Source: Nonomuraea turcica
GTDB lineage: Bacteria; Actinomycetota; Actinomycetes; Streptosporangiales; Streptosporangiaceae
Length of the DNA stretch: 64,000 nucleotides
Assembly: GCF_030718205.1 (NCBI RefSeq)
Contig: NZ_JAUZQF010000028.1
Coordinates: 62,001-126,000, forward strand
Reading direction: 5' to 3'
Shown piece by piece: positions 48,890 to 57,898 of the stretch. Under the pieces are notes generated by a model that had not been told where the DNA came from, searched no databases, and saw only the letters and a list, made by a program, of their open reading frames with translations. A program made the position numbers and the translations under genes. Position 1 is the first letter of the stretch; the number at the start of each line of letters is the position of its first letter.

Positions 48890-50668
48890 TTGAGTAACAC
48901 GCCCGCCCATCGCGACTGGCAGGACCGCATCGGCCAGGCGTCCGGCGAGATCACCGCGGCCTCCCGGCCCGTCCTAGAGGCCCCGACCGGCCTCCGGGCG
49001 GTGCCCGGCGCCGGGGCCGTGACGCTGACCTGGGATCCCGTGCCCGGCGCCATCGGCTACCTGCTGCACAGGGACGAGGAGCCGATCGGGCAGCCGGACG
49101 TGGACGTGCCGGCCGTCCCGTCCTGCCGGTACGTCGACACGGGCCACGGCGCGGCGGACTACGCGGTGGCCGCCATCTCCGCGATGGACACGATCGGGCC
49201 GTTGTCTCCGGCGGTCGAGACCGGGCCCGCCGCGTCCGCCCGGGAGGTCTCCGTCCACGTCGACGCCCGGCGGACGAGCGGTGACCTGCCGCGCCCATGG
49301 AAGCTCATGGTGGGCTCGGAGCACCTGTCGTACCTCCTCAACACCGATGAGAGCGGCGGGCGGCCCATCGGCGAGGAGCTGACCGAGGCGCTGCGGATCA
49401 TGCGGGACGAGCTCGGCGTCGAGACGGTGCGGGCGCACGGCATCCTCTGCGACGACCTGGGCGTGTACAAGCAGGGAGACGTCTACGACTTCAGCGGCGT
49501 GGACCGGGTCTACGACACCGTCACCGGCCTGGGTCTGCGCCCGGTCGTGGAGCTCGGGTTCATGCCGCGGGACCTGGCCGCCGATCCGTCCAAGACCGTG
49601 TTCGGCTATGAGGCGATCATCTCGCCGCCCAAGGACTTCGAAGCGTGGGGCGATCTGGTGCGGGCCCTGGTCGAGCACCTGGCCGCCCGGTACGGCATCC
49701 ACGAGCTGATCGACCACTGGGCCTTCGAGGTGTGGAACGAGCCCAACCTGGCCGTCTTCTGGTCCGGCACGCCCGAGGAGTATTTCCTGCTCTACGACGT
49801 CACCGCCGCCGCCGTGAAGAACGTGCACCCCGACCTGCGCGTCGGCGGCCCCGCCTCGGCCGCGAACGGCTGGATCGAGGAGCTGCTCGCCCACGTCGCC
49901 GAGTCCGGGGCGGCACTCGACTTCCTGTCCACGCACACCTACGGCAACGCCCCGCTCGACTGGCGCCCGGCCCTGGCCAGGCACGGGCGGGACATCCCCA
50001 TCTGGTGGACCGAATGGGGTCCCACGCCGACCCACTTCCACGGCATCGGCGACGGGCCGTTCGGGGCGGCGTTCCTGCTGCACGGCATGAAGTCGGCCGC
50101 GGGCAGGATCGGCGCGCTGTCGCACTGGGTGGCCTCCGACCACTTCGAGGAGCTGGGCCGGCCGCCCCGGCTCTTCCATGGCGGCTTCGGCCTCCTCACC
50201 GTCGGCAACCTGCGCAAACCCCGCTTCCACGCGCTCGCGCTCGCCGCCCGCCTCGGCGACGCCGAGCTGCCGGCCACGTTGGAGGGGGACGTGGCCGGCG
50301 TGGAGGCGTGGGCGGCCCGGCACGACGACGGCCGGATCGGCGTGCTGCTCTGGAACGGCACGCTCAACCACTCCCAGGCGACCGGCGCCCCCGAGCTGGC
50401 CCGCACGATCACCCTGACCGTCGACGGCCTGGACGGCCGCCCACGCACGCTCACCCACCACCGCATCGACCACGATCACTCCAACATCGAGACCGTCTGG
50501 CACGCTATGGGGGGTGGAGACTGGCCGGCGGACGAGCAGTGGGACAAACTCCGCGCCGCCAACACCCTCGACGAGCTGGACCCGCCCGCCACGGTCACCG
50601 GCACCGGAGTCACGCTGCGCTTCGACCTGCCCATGCCGGGGGTGTCCTTCATCGAGCTGTCAGGCTGA
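48890..50668 (+). CDS. Cytoplasmic GH39 glycoside hydrolase
   Basis: 592 residues without a signal peptide. An Fn3-like segment (about 28-110: PTGLRAVPGAGAVTLTWDPV) precedes a GH39 (beta)8 barrel. The acid/base Glu lies in FEVWNEPNLAVFW and the nucleophile Glu in IWWTEWGPTP, followed by the C-terminal beta domain. Known GH39 enzymes are beta-xylosidases and iduronidases, with some newer activities. Here it would trim imported oligosaccharides, and pairing with a GH144-like enzyme leaves its specificity open. The TTG at 48890 follows GGGGAAGAG; the ATG overlapping the previous stop closes after eight codons. It is the last gene of the LacI locus. Confidence 0.87.
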   Translation: MSNTPAHRDWQDRIGQASGEITAASRPVLEAPTGLRAVPGAGAVTLTWDPVPGAIGYLLHRDEEPIGQPDVDVPAVPSCRYVDTGHGAADYAVAAISAMDTIGPLSPAVETGPAASAREVSVHVDARRTSGDLPRPWKLMVGSEHLSYLLNTDESGGRPIGEELTEALRIMRDELGVETVRAHGILCDDLGVYKQGDVYDFSGVDRVYDTVTGLGLRPVVELGFMPRDLAADPSKTVFGYEAIISPPKDFEAWGDLVRALVEHLAARYGIHELIDHWAFEVWNEPNLAVFWSGTPEEYFLLYDVTAAAVKNVHPDLRVGGPASAANGWIEELLAHVAESGAALDFLSTHTYGNAPLDWRPALARHGRDIPIWWTEWGPTPTHFHGIGDGPFGAAFLLHGMKSAAGRIGALSHWVASDHFEELGRPPRLFHGGFGLLTVGNLRKPRFHALALAARLGDAELPATLEGDVAGVEAWAARHDDGRIGVLLWNGTLNHSQATGAPELARTITLTVDGLDGRPRTLTHHRIDHDHSNIETVWHAMGGGDWPADEQWDKLRAANTLDELDPPATVTGTGVTLRFDLPMPGVSFIELSG

Positions 50669-50707
50669 GCCGCGGTCCTGTACGGGCGCGTCCGCCGGTG
50701 GGACCCT

Positions 50708-53700
50708 GTGCCCATGACCGATCCGGCCGCGGCGCTCGCCGCCCGCATCGAGCGGTTCGAGCAGGCCGCGGATCCCGGGCTGATCTGGGATCCCGCGGCG
50801 CTGGACGAGGCCGAGCAGGCGATGCGGGCGTGCGCCGGCGACCGGTCCGACACTGCCGCCTGGCGCCTGATCGGCATGCTCCACCTGGCCCGCTACCGGC
50901 TCGACCAGCGGACCACGCAGGACGCCGCGGTCGCGGGCGCCTTCTTCGCCGCCGTAGCCGTCGTCGACCCCGGGCGGCTGCCGGAGAAGCTGCGCAGCTC
51001 GGGCATGCCGCCCGGCGAATCGGCCGGCACGTGGGCCGGGCTGCTGGAGGAGATCTTCCTGCACGTGGACCCGGCCGCGTACCAGCACGTCGGGCTGCTC
51101 ATCCACGCCTTGGTCCGCCGTGCGGTGGCCCACCCGACCGTGGACGCCGCCGACCGGCTCGAGCAGCTGCTGTTACAGCAGGCCATGCGCTCGGCCGACC
51201 CATCCTGGGCGCCCGGCGCGCTCGCGCTGCTCGGCGGCGGGCTGGTCCGGCTGCACGGGCAGACGGGCGCGCGGGAGCTCCTCGACGACGCCGTGCACGT
51301 GCTGTTCAGGGCGGCCTTGGGGGCGCCCGGCGAGGTGGCCTACCGGGCGGAGCTGGCCGCGGCGCTCGCGTTGGCGGCGCCCGGCGAGGAGGACCTGGTC
51401 AGGGCCTACCTCGCGGCCGCGGAATCGGCGCCGGGCAGCCGCGACAGGTCGCAGACGCTGCTGGCGCTCGTGGAGCTCACGCGGGCTCGGGCGGCCGGCT
51501 CGGTCCTGGACGACGACCTGCTGGCGTTCATCAGGGTGGGGCAGTGCGCGCTGGACTTCTGGCACGAGCAGTGGGCGCATCCCGGGGTGCTGGCGCCGTA
51601 CGCGGCGGGGCTCGTCGAGTGGTACGTGGTCACGGGGGACGAGCGCTCGCTCGAGGCCGGCCGGGAGATGCTGGACGCCCTGGGCGTCGCCCCCGGCGAG
51701 CCGGCCCGCGGACGGGCGGACTCGTTCGCCCAGGTCGGCGGCGAGTCGGTGGGCCGGCTCGGAGCCGACCCGATCGTGCGCCTCGCACTGCTGGCCGAGC
51801 GCCGGTGGCGCCGCTACGGCGTCACCGGGGAGCAGGCCGACCTGGACGTGGCCATCGACGCCATCCGCGAAGCGGCCGGACCGGCCCCGCCCAGCCACCC
51901 CGACCGCGCCCGCCTGCTGGCCACCCTGGCGAACGCGCTGCTCGAGCGGGCCGTGGTCACCGGAGGCGACCCCACGGAGCCGATCACCGCCGCCCGCGCG
52001 GCCCTCGCCGCCCACGCCGAGCAGGACCCCGCCCGGCCCGAAGCACTCCTCCTGCTCGCCCAGTCCCTGAGCCTGCGCCTCACCCCCGCGACAGCGGACG
52101 AGGCGGTCACCGCACTACGCGAGACCCTCACCTCCGCCGACCACCTGACGCTCCGCGCCGACGCCTACGGCCGCCTGTCGGAGGTGCTCCAATGGCGCGC
52201 CACCCACCCGGCTCCAGCGCCGCCTGAGGGAGCGCTGGCGGGGGGAGCGCCGCCCGGGGGAGCGCGGGCCGGGGGAGCGCGGGCCGAGGACGTGAACGAC
52301 GCCGTCCTGGCCGCCCGCCAAGGCCTCGAGCTGGCTGTGAAGACCTCCCGCGACCAGGCCCCGGCCCAGCGGCTGCTGTCCCACGCCCTGCTGACCCGCT
52401 TCTCCGCCCTGGGCGACGCCCGCGACCTGAGCGAAGCCCTGGCCCTGGCCAGGGACGGCGACGCCGACCTGCTGGACCGGCTGTCCGCCGTACTCGACGG
52501 CCCGCCGCCGGCGATGGACGAGCACCTCGTGCAGGCCGCCGTCGAGCTCGCGCTCCTGACCTCGGACGAGGACCTGACCCTCAAGCTCCTCCGCTTCGCC
52601 GAGCACCAGTTCGACCCGGCCGGTGAACGCGGTGAGGCGCCGGGCGATCGCGGGGGGTTCCTGCTGTCCGCGGCGCTCCGACTGGCCGAGCTGGGCCGCC
52701 TCAGGCCCGCCAACGCCGTGCTGGCCAGGGCGGCGGCCGCGTTCGACGAAGCCGGCGAGCGCGCCAGGACCGCCGACGCGCTCTCCAGGCTCGGCTTCAA
52801 CCATGCGGAGCTGGACGAGCCGGACCAGGCCCTGGAGGCATACGAACGTTCGGCGGACGTCTACCGCGCCCTGGGCGAGACCCGATCCGAGGCTCGGCAG
52901 CTCGCCAGCATGGGCGTCGTCCTCCTACGAGCTGGCGACGCCGCCCGCGCCGTCGACCGGCACCTCCGCGCGGCCGCCCTGTACGCAGCCGCCGGACTGG
53001 CCGCCGAGGAGGCGTCACACCAGGCCCAGGCGGCCGACGCCTACCTGGCCGCCGGCGATCCGGCCGCGGCGGTGGCGTGCGCGGCCCGGGCCCGTGAGAT
53101 GTACCTGACGCTGGGCGAGCAGAAACCGGCGGCCACCGCGCTGATCCCCGCCGCCCGCGCCGCCGTCGACCAGGGCGACCTCACCGCGGCGGTGGAGCGC
53201 ATGACCGCCTGCGCCATCGAGCTGGAGGCCGCCGGGGCGTGGGAGGACGCGTGCCGGGCGCTCGACGCGCACGCCCTCCTGCTGGCCGGGCGCGGCCACC
53301 GCCCGCAGGCCGCCGCCTGCGAGGCTCGCGTGGTGGAGGTCGTACGGCGGAGGGGGGAGCGCCGGGATCCCGCCGACGAGTGGTACCGCATCGCGCAACG
53401 CCGCCGCGCCACCGGCGACGCCGCAGGCGCCAGGGCCGCCTTCGAGCTGGCGGAACGCGAGTACGAGGCGATCAGCCACCATGACGGCTCCGCCTCGGTC
53501 CGCTACAACCTGGGCGTGCTCGCGTACACGGAGGGTGATGTCGTGCGGGCGCTGGAGGAGTTCGGAGCGGCGGGGGAGACGTTCGCCCGGATGCGGGCGC
53601 CCGCCAAGGAGGCGGTCGCCCTGACCATGCGCGCCTTCTGCCTGGCCGGCCTGGATCGGGTGGACGACGCCCTGCCGGAGCTGCAGCGGGCGCTGGAGCT

Positions 53701-53887
53701 GGCCGCCGGCGAAGGCGACCTCGACGCCCTCTTCGTCGCCACCCTGCACCGCGCCGTGCTCGACCTGCGGCGGGGCGAGTTCGCGGAGGCGGAGGAGCGC
53801 CTGCACGCAGCCCTCGACTTGGCCGTCGCCGACCCGCTGAAGGAAGGCGGTGGTTGGTCTGGGCCGATCGGTCCGGCGGGGCGGTGA
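50708..53887 (+). CDS. Large TPR-repeat protein
   Basis: 1059 residues, almost entirely helical. The second half (about 620-1045) has clear TPR units: DALSRLGFNHAELDEPDQAL, EASHQAQAADAYLAAGDPAA and SVRYNLGVLAYTEGDVVRAL are examples. The first half has weaker repeats of the kind found in TPR-CHAT proteins of actinomycetes. No membrane segment or enzymatic domain is visible. The C-terminus ends in GGGWSGPIGPAGR, unlike a repeat. A frame just beyond encodes a CHAT-type end, so the gene may once have been longer. A low-complexity patch (GALAGGAPPGGARAGGARA) sits at about 507-525. GTG 50708 or ATG 50714 are both possible starts. Confidence 0.82.
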   Translation: MPMTDPAAALAARIERFEQAADPGLIWDPAALDEAEQAMRACAGDRSDTAAWRLIGMLHLARYRLDQRTTQDAAVAGAFFAAVAVVDPGRLPEKLRSSGMPPGESAGTWAGLLEEIFLHVDPAAYQHVGLLIHALVRRAVAHPTVDAADRLEQLLLQQAMRSADPSWAPGALALLGGGLVRLHGQTGARELLDDAVHVLFRAALGAPGEVAYRAELAAALALAAPGEEDLVRAYLAAAESAPGSRDRSQTLLALVELTRARAAGSVLDDDLLAFIRVGQCALDFWHEQWAHPGVLAPYAAGLVEWYVVTGDERSLEAGREMLDALGVAPGEPARGRADSFAQVGGESVGRLGADPIVRLALLAERRWRRYGVTGEQADLDVAIDAIREAAGPAPPSHPDRARLLATLANALLERAVVTGGDPTEPITAARAALAAHAEQDPARPEALLLLAQSLSLRLTPATADEAVTALRETLTSADHLTLRADAYGRLSEVLQWRATHPAPAPPEGALAGGAPPGGARAGGARAEDVNDAVLAARQGLELAVKTSRDQAPAQRLLSHALLTRFSALGDARDLSEALALARDGDADLLDRLSAVLDGPPPAMDEHLVQAAVELALLTSDEDLTLKLLRFAEHQFDPAGERGEAPGDRGGFLLSAALRLAELGRLRPANAVLARAAAAFDEAGERARTADALSRLGFNHAELDEPDQALEAYERSADVYRALGETRSEARQLASMGVVLLRAGDAARAVDRHLRAAALYAAAGLAAEEASHQAQAADAYLAAGDPAAAVACAARAREMYLTLGEQKPAATALIPAARAAVDQGDLTAAVERMTACAIELEAAGAWEDACRALDAHALLLAGRGHRPQAAACEARVVEVVRRRGERRDPADEWYRIAQRRRATGDAAGARAAFELAEREYEAISHHDGSASVRYNLGVLAYTEGDVVRALEEFGAAGETFARMRAPAKEAVALTMRAFCLAGLDRVDDALPELQRALELAAGEGDLDALFVATLHRAVLDLRRGEFAEAEERLHAALDLAVADPLKEGGGWSGPIGPAGR
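52225..52287 (+). repeat. GGGGGAGCGC repeats in the TPR gene
   Basis: Four variants of a GGGAGCGC-containing unit of about 15 bp encode a Gly/Ala-rich linker between helical repeats. The frame is kept. This looks like a slippage-prone tract similar in character to the pcaB insertion. Confidence 0.6.
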
Positions 53888-53925
53888 CCCAAGAGCCGCA
53901 CTTCATCGGGGAATGCGGACGCTGA

Positions 53926-54096
53926 TGTCCGTTGACGGGCCTCGCCACCTCCGGCGGAGGCGCCGTTCGAGGCTCCGCCCCGGCGCGGGGGCCGGCGCAG
54001 GCGTTGCGCGACGCCGTGCTGGACCTGCGCGAGCTGTACGGGGCCGCCGAGCCCGACTTGTGGGCCCCGTACGTGCTGGTCGGCCTCCCGGACTAG
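53926..54096 (+). pseudogene. C-terminal relic of a CHAT-domain protein
   Basis: Downstream of the TPR stop, in another frame, the segment PAQALRDAVLDLRELYGAAE and then PDLWAPYVLVGLPD matches the end of CHAT (caspase-like) domains, where a helix is followed by WAPYVLVG. It has no start of its own. Upstream in its frame is a TGA at 53923-53925. The stop TAG (54094-54096) shares CTAG with the stop of the convergent membrane-protein gene. Confidence 0.6.
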
Positions 54097-54347
54097 TGGT
54101 CCATCCACTTCGAGTCCGGCATCAGCGTGGCCACGACCAGGTAGCCGAAGAAGCCGACCGCGAGCCCCACCGCGTACGCCCCGAACACCTCGGGCACGTC
54201 GAACAACGCCGTCACCGCCCCGCCGCCCACCGCGGCCAGCACCGTGGCGAGGTCGGTCAGACCCACGGCGCCCTCCCTGCGGCGCAGCGTCCGGTATGTG
54301 ATCCACCCGATCACCAGCCCGAAGCAGATCGCGCCGAGCACCGCCAT
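54093..54347 (-). CDS. Small membrane protein
   Basis: 84 residues with a first membrane helix (AVLGAICFGLVIGWITYRTL), a basic loop RRREG, a central hydrophobic helix (LTDLATVLAAVGGGAVTAL) and a last one (AYAVGLAVGFFGYLVVATLM). No family function is known to me. GAGGAGG lies 7 nt before the ATG. Its stop codon interlocks with that of the CHAT relic, which suggests it was the convergent neighbour of an intact TPR-CHAT gene. Confidence 0.75.
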   Translation of the reverse strand: MAVLGAICFGLVIGWITYRTLRRREGAVGLTDLATVLAAVGGGAVTALFDVPEVFGAYAVGLAVGFFGYLVVATLMPDSKWMDH

Positions 54348-54452
54348 GGGAAACCTCCTCGTCGTTCAGACCGCCACCAGCGGGTCTCGCGCCGTGTGCC
54401 GGGCCCGCCGGAAGGATCTTCGTTCACCATGGCACGCGGCGAGACCTTCTGA

Positions 54453-54908
54453 CTAGAGGTACGACTTGGCCGCACTCACGAGTTCGGCCGTGCCGTCGGG
54501 CGTGTCGACGTAGAGGGCGGCTTCCGGGGTGCGCTCGCGGACGTCCTGGTCGCGGATCATGAACACGGCCGGAGCCACGCCCACGTCGCCGTAGCGGCTC
54601 GCCACGGCCTCGCCGATCGCCTGCCGCACGTCCCCGACCACGTCCCTGGCCGTGTGGCCGGAGCCGGAAGCGGCGAGGTAACCCAGCATCCCCGCGAATC
54701 GCAACTCCGTCTCGGCCGCTGGCCGCTGCTCGGGGAGCACGGGCCGGTCCAGCCAGAACACCTTGCCCGTCAGGAACGCCTCGTAGCCGGCGCCCTCGTG
54801 GCCCAGCACGCGCGCCGTCCCGGCGAGCAACGCCCCGAACTCGGCCAGGTCCGCCTCAGGCGGCAGGTCCGTCGTGACGAACAGGGGCACGATCAGCGAG
54901 TCGACCAT
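54453..54908 (-). CDS. Hypothetical protein
   Basis: 151 residues, soluble, slightly acidic. The sequence begins VDSLIVPLFVTTDLPPEADL and continues with LAGTARVLGHEGAGYEAFLT and VFWLDRPVLPEQRPAAETEL. The second half resembles an alpha/beta fold with GDVGVAPAVFMIRDQDVR. I recognise no family. GGAGGGATG upstream of the ATG, clean GC-rich coding and the fit between neighbours support it as a gene. Confidence 0.6.
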   Translation of the reverse strand: MVDSLIVPLFVTTDLPPEADLAEFGALLAGTARVLGHEGAGYEAFLTGKVFWLDRPVLPEQRPAAETELRFAGMLGYLAASGSGHTARDVVGDVRQAIGEAVASRYGDVGVAPAVFMIRDQDVRERTPEAALYVDTPDGTAELVSAAKSYL

Positions 54909-54982
54909 AGGCTCATCCCTCCGTGAGGAGGCTCATCGTAGGGTGGCCCACCGACAATCCGCGTGCCCGCCACACCGGCCGC

Positions 54983-55531
54983 TCAGCGATCGATCCACTC
55001 GTCCTCGAGTGCCGAGTGCACGATCGAGTCGCGCCACCCGTGCGGCGTGTGCACGTGGTGCCGGATCCGGCCCTCCTCCACCATCCCCGCCGTCAGCATC
55101 GCCAGCTGCGCGGGCAGGTTGGCCGGCGCCCGGGCACCCCAGATCCGGTGCAGCCCGAGCTCCTTGAACCCGAACGACAGCAGCAGCCGCACAAGATCCG
55201 TGCCGACCCCGCGGCCCCACACGTCGGGGTGGAGCCCGAAGCCGATCTCCGCGCTGTGCGGGTGCTCGGACTCGATGCTCAGGCGGGCCACCCCGATCAG
55301 GTCGCGGCGCTCGGCGTCGACCACGGCCATCACGTAGAGCAGCCGCGGCTGCGCGCAGACCGCCGCCATGGCCTCGTCCACCAGGTCCGCGACCTCGCCC
55401 AAGGTGCGCGGCGCGAACGGCATGTGCTGCGTCACGGTGGGATCGCCGTAGATGGCGTGCAGCGCGGGCACGTCGGCCTCGGTCACGTCACGGAGGCCGA
55501 GTCGTTCCCTGTTCCACACCACCTGGCGCAT
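54983..55531 (-). CDS. GNAT-family N-acetyltransferase (RimJ/RimL-like)
   Basis: 182 residues. The GNAT acetyl-CoA-binding motif is in GLHPDVWGRGVGTDLVRLLL (Q/RxxGxG/A type). The N-terminal ERLGLRDVTEADVPALHAIY and the C-terminal FKELGLHRIWGARAPANLPA with the Asn are characteristic of the RimJ/RimL subgroup. These acetylate protein N-termini or small amines. The ATG at 55531 is the family start. Substrate unknown. Confidence 0.88.
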   Translation of the reverse strand: MRQVVWNRERLGLRDVTEADVPALHAIYGDPTVTQHMPFAPRTLGEVADLVDEAMAAVCAQPRLLYVMAVVDAERRDLIGVARLSIESEHPHSAEIGFGLHPDVWGRGVGTDLVRLLLSFGFKELGLHRIWGARAPANLPAQLAMLTAGMVEEGRIRHHVHTPHGWRDSIVHSALEDEWIDR

Positions 55532-55574
55532 GCGCAGACGGTAACGCGAGTTCCGTGATCTTTACAAGCCCTTG

Positions 55575-56363
55575 TCAAGTCGCGAGTTGACTGCCGTAAG
55601 CTCGCGCGACAAGTTCGGCGACCGCGCTGTGCGAGCCGAGCGGCTCCGCATGCCCGGCGTTGATCTCCGCGGCGGCCCGCTCGACGATCCCCGGGGGCGC
55701 CTCGTGGCCGATCATGCAGGGGGCGATCGCCAGCCGCTCGGCGCCGGCCGCGCGCAGGCGCTGGGCGGCGACGCTCACGCCCGGTTCGCTGTCGAGCGCG
55801 GCGGCCACGACCGGGAGCGTGAGCCGGGAGGCCAGCAGCACCGCGGTGGCCTGCACGGCGCGCACCGCGCGCTCGCCGCCGACGGTGCCGAGGATGACGG
55901 CGTCCACGGGGCTGGAGACGTTCAGCAGGCGGACGCGGTCGGCCCGGGCCAGGCCGCGTTCGGCGAGCCGGATGTGCAGCGCCTCGGCCAGCAGCGGGTG
56001 CGGCCCGAGCGCGTCGGACACCGCGGCTCCGGAGCCGCCGGCCGCCACGGCCTTGCCGATCTCCGCCATGACGACGGGGTCTTCCCAGGTGAGCAGGGGC
56101 ACGATGACCACGTCGCGGCCGGTGGGGAGGGAGTCCGCCAGGTCGGCGACGCTCGACAGCCGGACCTCGATCTGCGGGTTGTCCACGCGTACCACGGCCG
56201 CGATCTCTTCCGCCACGCCGGCGGTGTCACCGGGGGTGGCGAGCACGAGCACAGGAGCGTCCGGCGGCAGGGACGTGGGCACGGGCCGGCGGTGGCGACC
56301 GCCGCCCGGCCGAGGGGAACGTTCACGTACAGGCAGGCTCACAGGCGGGCAGTTTATGCCCAT
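55575..56363 (-). CDS. Sirohydrochlorin-chelatase-fold protein lacking the usual metal ligands
   Basis: 262 residues with the two-lobed CbiX/SirB layout: PVLVLATPGDTAGVAEEIAA, VVIVPLLTWEDPVVMAEIGK, DALGPHPLLAEAL in the first lobe, and PVVAAALDSEPGVSVAAQRL with LAIAPCMIGHEAPPGI in the second. Active chelatases have AHGxRD and GYHVRxD, whose His residues bind the metal. Here these positions read ATPGD and WEDPVV. It is therefore probably not a normal cobalt/iron chelatase. The N-terminal 30 residues are arginine- and proline-rich, so the true start may lie inside. Confidence 0.75.
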   Translation of the reverse strand: MGINCPPVSLPVRERSPRPGGGRHRRPVPTSLPPDAPVLVLATPGDTAGVAEEIAAVVRVDNPQIEVRLSSVADLADSLPTGRDVVIVPLLTWEDPVVMAEIGKAVAAGGSGAAVSDALGPHPLLAEALHIRLAERGLARADRVRLLNVSSPVDAVILGTVGGERAVRAVQATAVLLASRLTLPVVAAALDSEPGVSVAAQRLRAAGAERLAIAPCMIGHEAPPGIVERAAAEINAGHAEPLGSHSAVAELVARAYGSQLAT

Positions 56364-56485
56364 TCGATGGGTGTTGTTCCGTGAATAGATGGCGATTCCG
56401 TCACAACCCTGACCCTGTGCTCGAGATCACATCGTGATCCCTCGGAACGTTGACTTATCCATACAAAACGGAAAGCTTGGAGCAA

Positions 56486-56502
56486 CTAGAAACGCGTTCT
56501 AG
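56486..56502. promoter_or_regulatory. CTAGAA-N5-TTCTAG operator upstream of an MFS gene
   Basis: CTAGAA (56486-56491) and TTCTAG (56497-56502) form a 6-bp dyad around ACGCG, 37 bp before the ATG at 56539. It resembles TetR-family operators; the KstR consensus of actinobacteria is close but one base shorter in the centre. No TetR gene is in the window. Confidence 0.55.
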
Positions 56503-56538
56503 AGCGATGTCCCACAACCGTCCCCCGGAGGATGGGTC

Positions 56539-57858
56539 ATGAAGCCGTTCTATGTCCGCGAGCTGGGCGTTTACCCGGTCGGTCGCCGCCGGATCTTCCT
56601 GCTGGCGATCGCGGTCCTGGCGAGTCTGGTGGCCAACTTCGAGACCACGATCGCCACCATTCTGCCCCTCCTCATGGAGGACCTGGGCATGTCGCTCACC
56701 GTCTACGGGCAGATCGCCGCGCTGTCGGTGCTCGTGGGCGGGCTTTCGGCCGGTTTCGGGGGCATCCTGTCCGACCGGTGGGGGCGGGTCACGATCCTGG
56801 TGCCCACCCTGACCGTCACGGCCGCCTGCAACTTCCTGCTCGCCACGGTGGACTCCGTGGCCGGCCTGTTCTGGATCCGCTGCCTGATGTTGTTCATCGA
56901 GGGCGCGGGGATCACGATCACCGCCTCGCTCGTCCGGGACTTCTCGCCGCGGCTGGGCCGGGCGCAGGCGTTCGCGTTCTGGACGTGGGGTCCCGTCGGG
57001 GCGTCGTTTCTGGCCTCGTTCATCGCGGGGTTCACGCTGCCGTTGTTCGGCAACGCGTGGCAGTCGCAGGCGATCATCATGGGCGTCGTGTCGCTGGGCA
57101 TGTGCGGCGTCATCATCTGGAAGATCGCCGAGCCGTCGGCGGCGCTGCGGGCCGCGGTGCTCGAGTCCGAGATGGCCGTGCAGGCCGAGGGGCGGACCCA
57201 GCACGGCCGGGTGCGTGAGCTGTTCCGGCATCCGCACCTGTGGGCCCACGTCCTGGGCAACACCGGCTGGCAGGTCCTCTACTGGACGTTCGCGATCTTC
57301 GGCCAGACCATACTGACGGGCGCGTTCGGCATGGACCCGGCGGCGGCCAACCGGGTGGTGGCGCTGGGTATCGTGCTCAACGCCGTGGCCGTGGTCATCG
57401 TGGGCCGGGTCTCGGACCGCATCCAGTTGCGTAAGCCGTTCACCGCCGTGGGCACCCTGCTGACCGTGGCGATGCTCGTGTACTTCATCACCCTGATCGG
57501 CCCGGGCGTCCCGGCGGCGCAGGTGACCGTCGTGTACGCGCTGCTCTACCTGTTCATGGGCGTCGCGTACGTGCCGTGGATGGCCAACTTCTCCGAGAAC
57601 GCCGAGGACGTCGAATCCCGGCTGCAGGGCTCGGCGCTCGGCATCTGGGGCATGGTCGTCCGCGTCATGATCGTGGTGCTGCTGGTGGTCTCGCCCCTGG
57701 TGGTGGAGACCGGCGGCTGGCAGACGTGGCTCGGTGTGGCGCTCGCCGGACAGGTCGTGTTCCTGGTCTCGATGGCGGCCTTCAAGGGCAGATGGCGTAC
57801 GGCGCTCAGCGTGCCGGCAGCACAACCGGCCGCGGATTCCCCGGGGCCTACACCGTGA
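56539..57858 (+). CDS. Major facilitator superfamily transporter
   Basis: 439 residues with 12 membrane helices. The A-motif GILSDRWGRVTILVPT follows helix 2, and GRVSDRIQLRKPFTAVG its C-terminal counterpart. The loop in the middle and RVRELFRHPHLWAHVLGNTG are typical of organic-acid or nucleoside-like MFS permeases. The substrate is unknown. GGAGG lies 8 nt before the ATG, and the dyad at 56486 lies in the presumed promoter, so expression is probably repressed by a distant TetR protein. It is convergent with another MFS gene across a terminator. Confidence 0.87.
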   Translation: MKPFYVRELGVYPVGRRRIFLLAIAVLASLVANFETTIATILPLLMEDLGMSLTVYGQIAALSVLVGGLSAGFGGILSDRWGRVTILVPTLTVTAACNFLLATVDSVAGLFWIRCLMLFIEGAGITITASLVRDFSPRLGRAQAFAFWTWGPVGASFLASFIAGFTLPLFGNAWQSQAIIMGVVSLGMCGVIIWKIAEPSAALRAAVLESEMAVQAEGRTQHGRVRELFRHPHLWAHVLGNTGWQVLYWTFAIFGQTILTGAFGMDPAAANRVVALGIVLNAVAVVIVGRVSDRIQLRKPFTAVGTLLTVAMLVYFITLIGPGVPAAQVTVVYALLYLFMGVAYVPWMANFSENAEDVESRLQGSALGIWGMVVRVMIVVLLVVSPLVVETGGWQTWLGVALAGQVVFLVSMAAFKGRWRTALSVPAAQPAADSPGPTP

Positions 57859-57898
57859 TGCCCTGCGGCGGCGACCTCACGTAACCGCGCCCTTCCGC

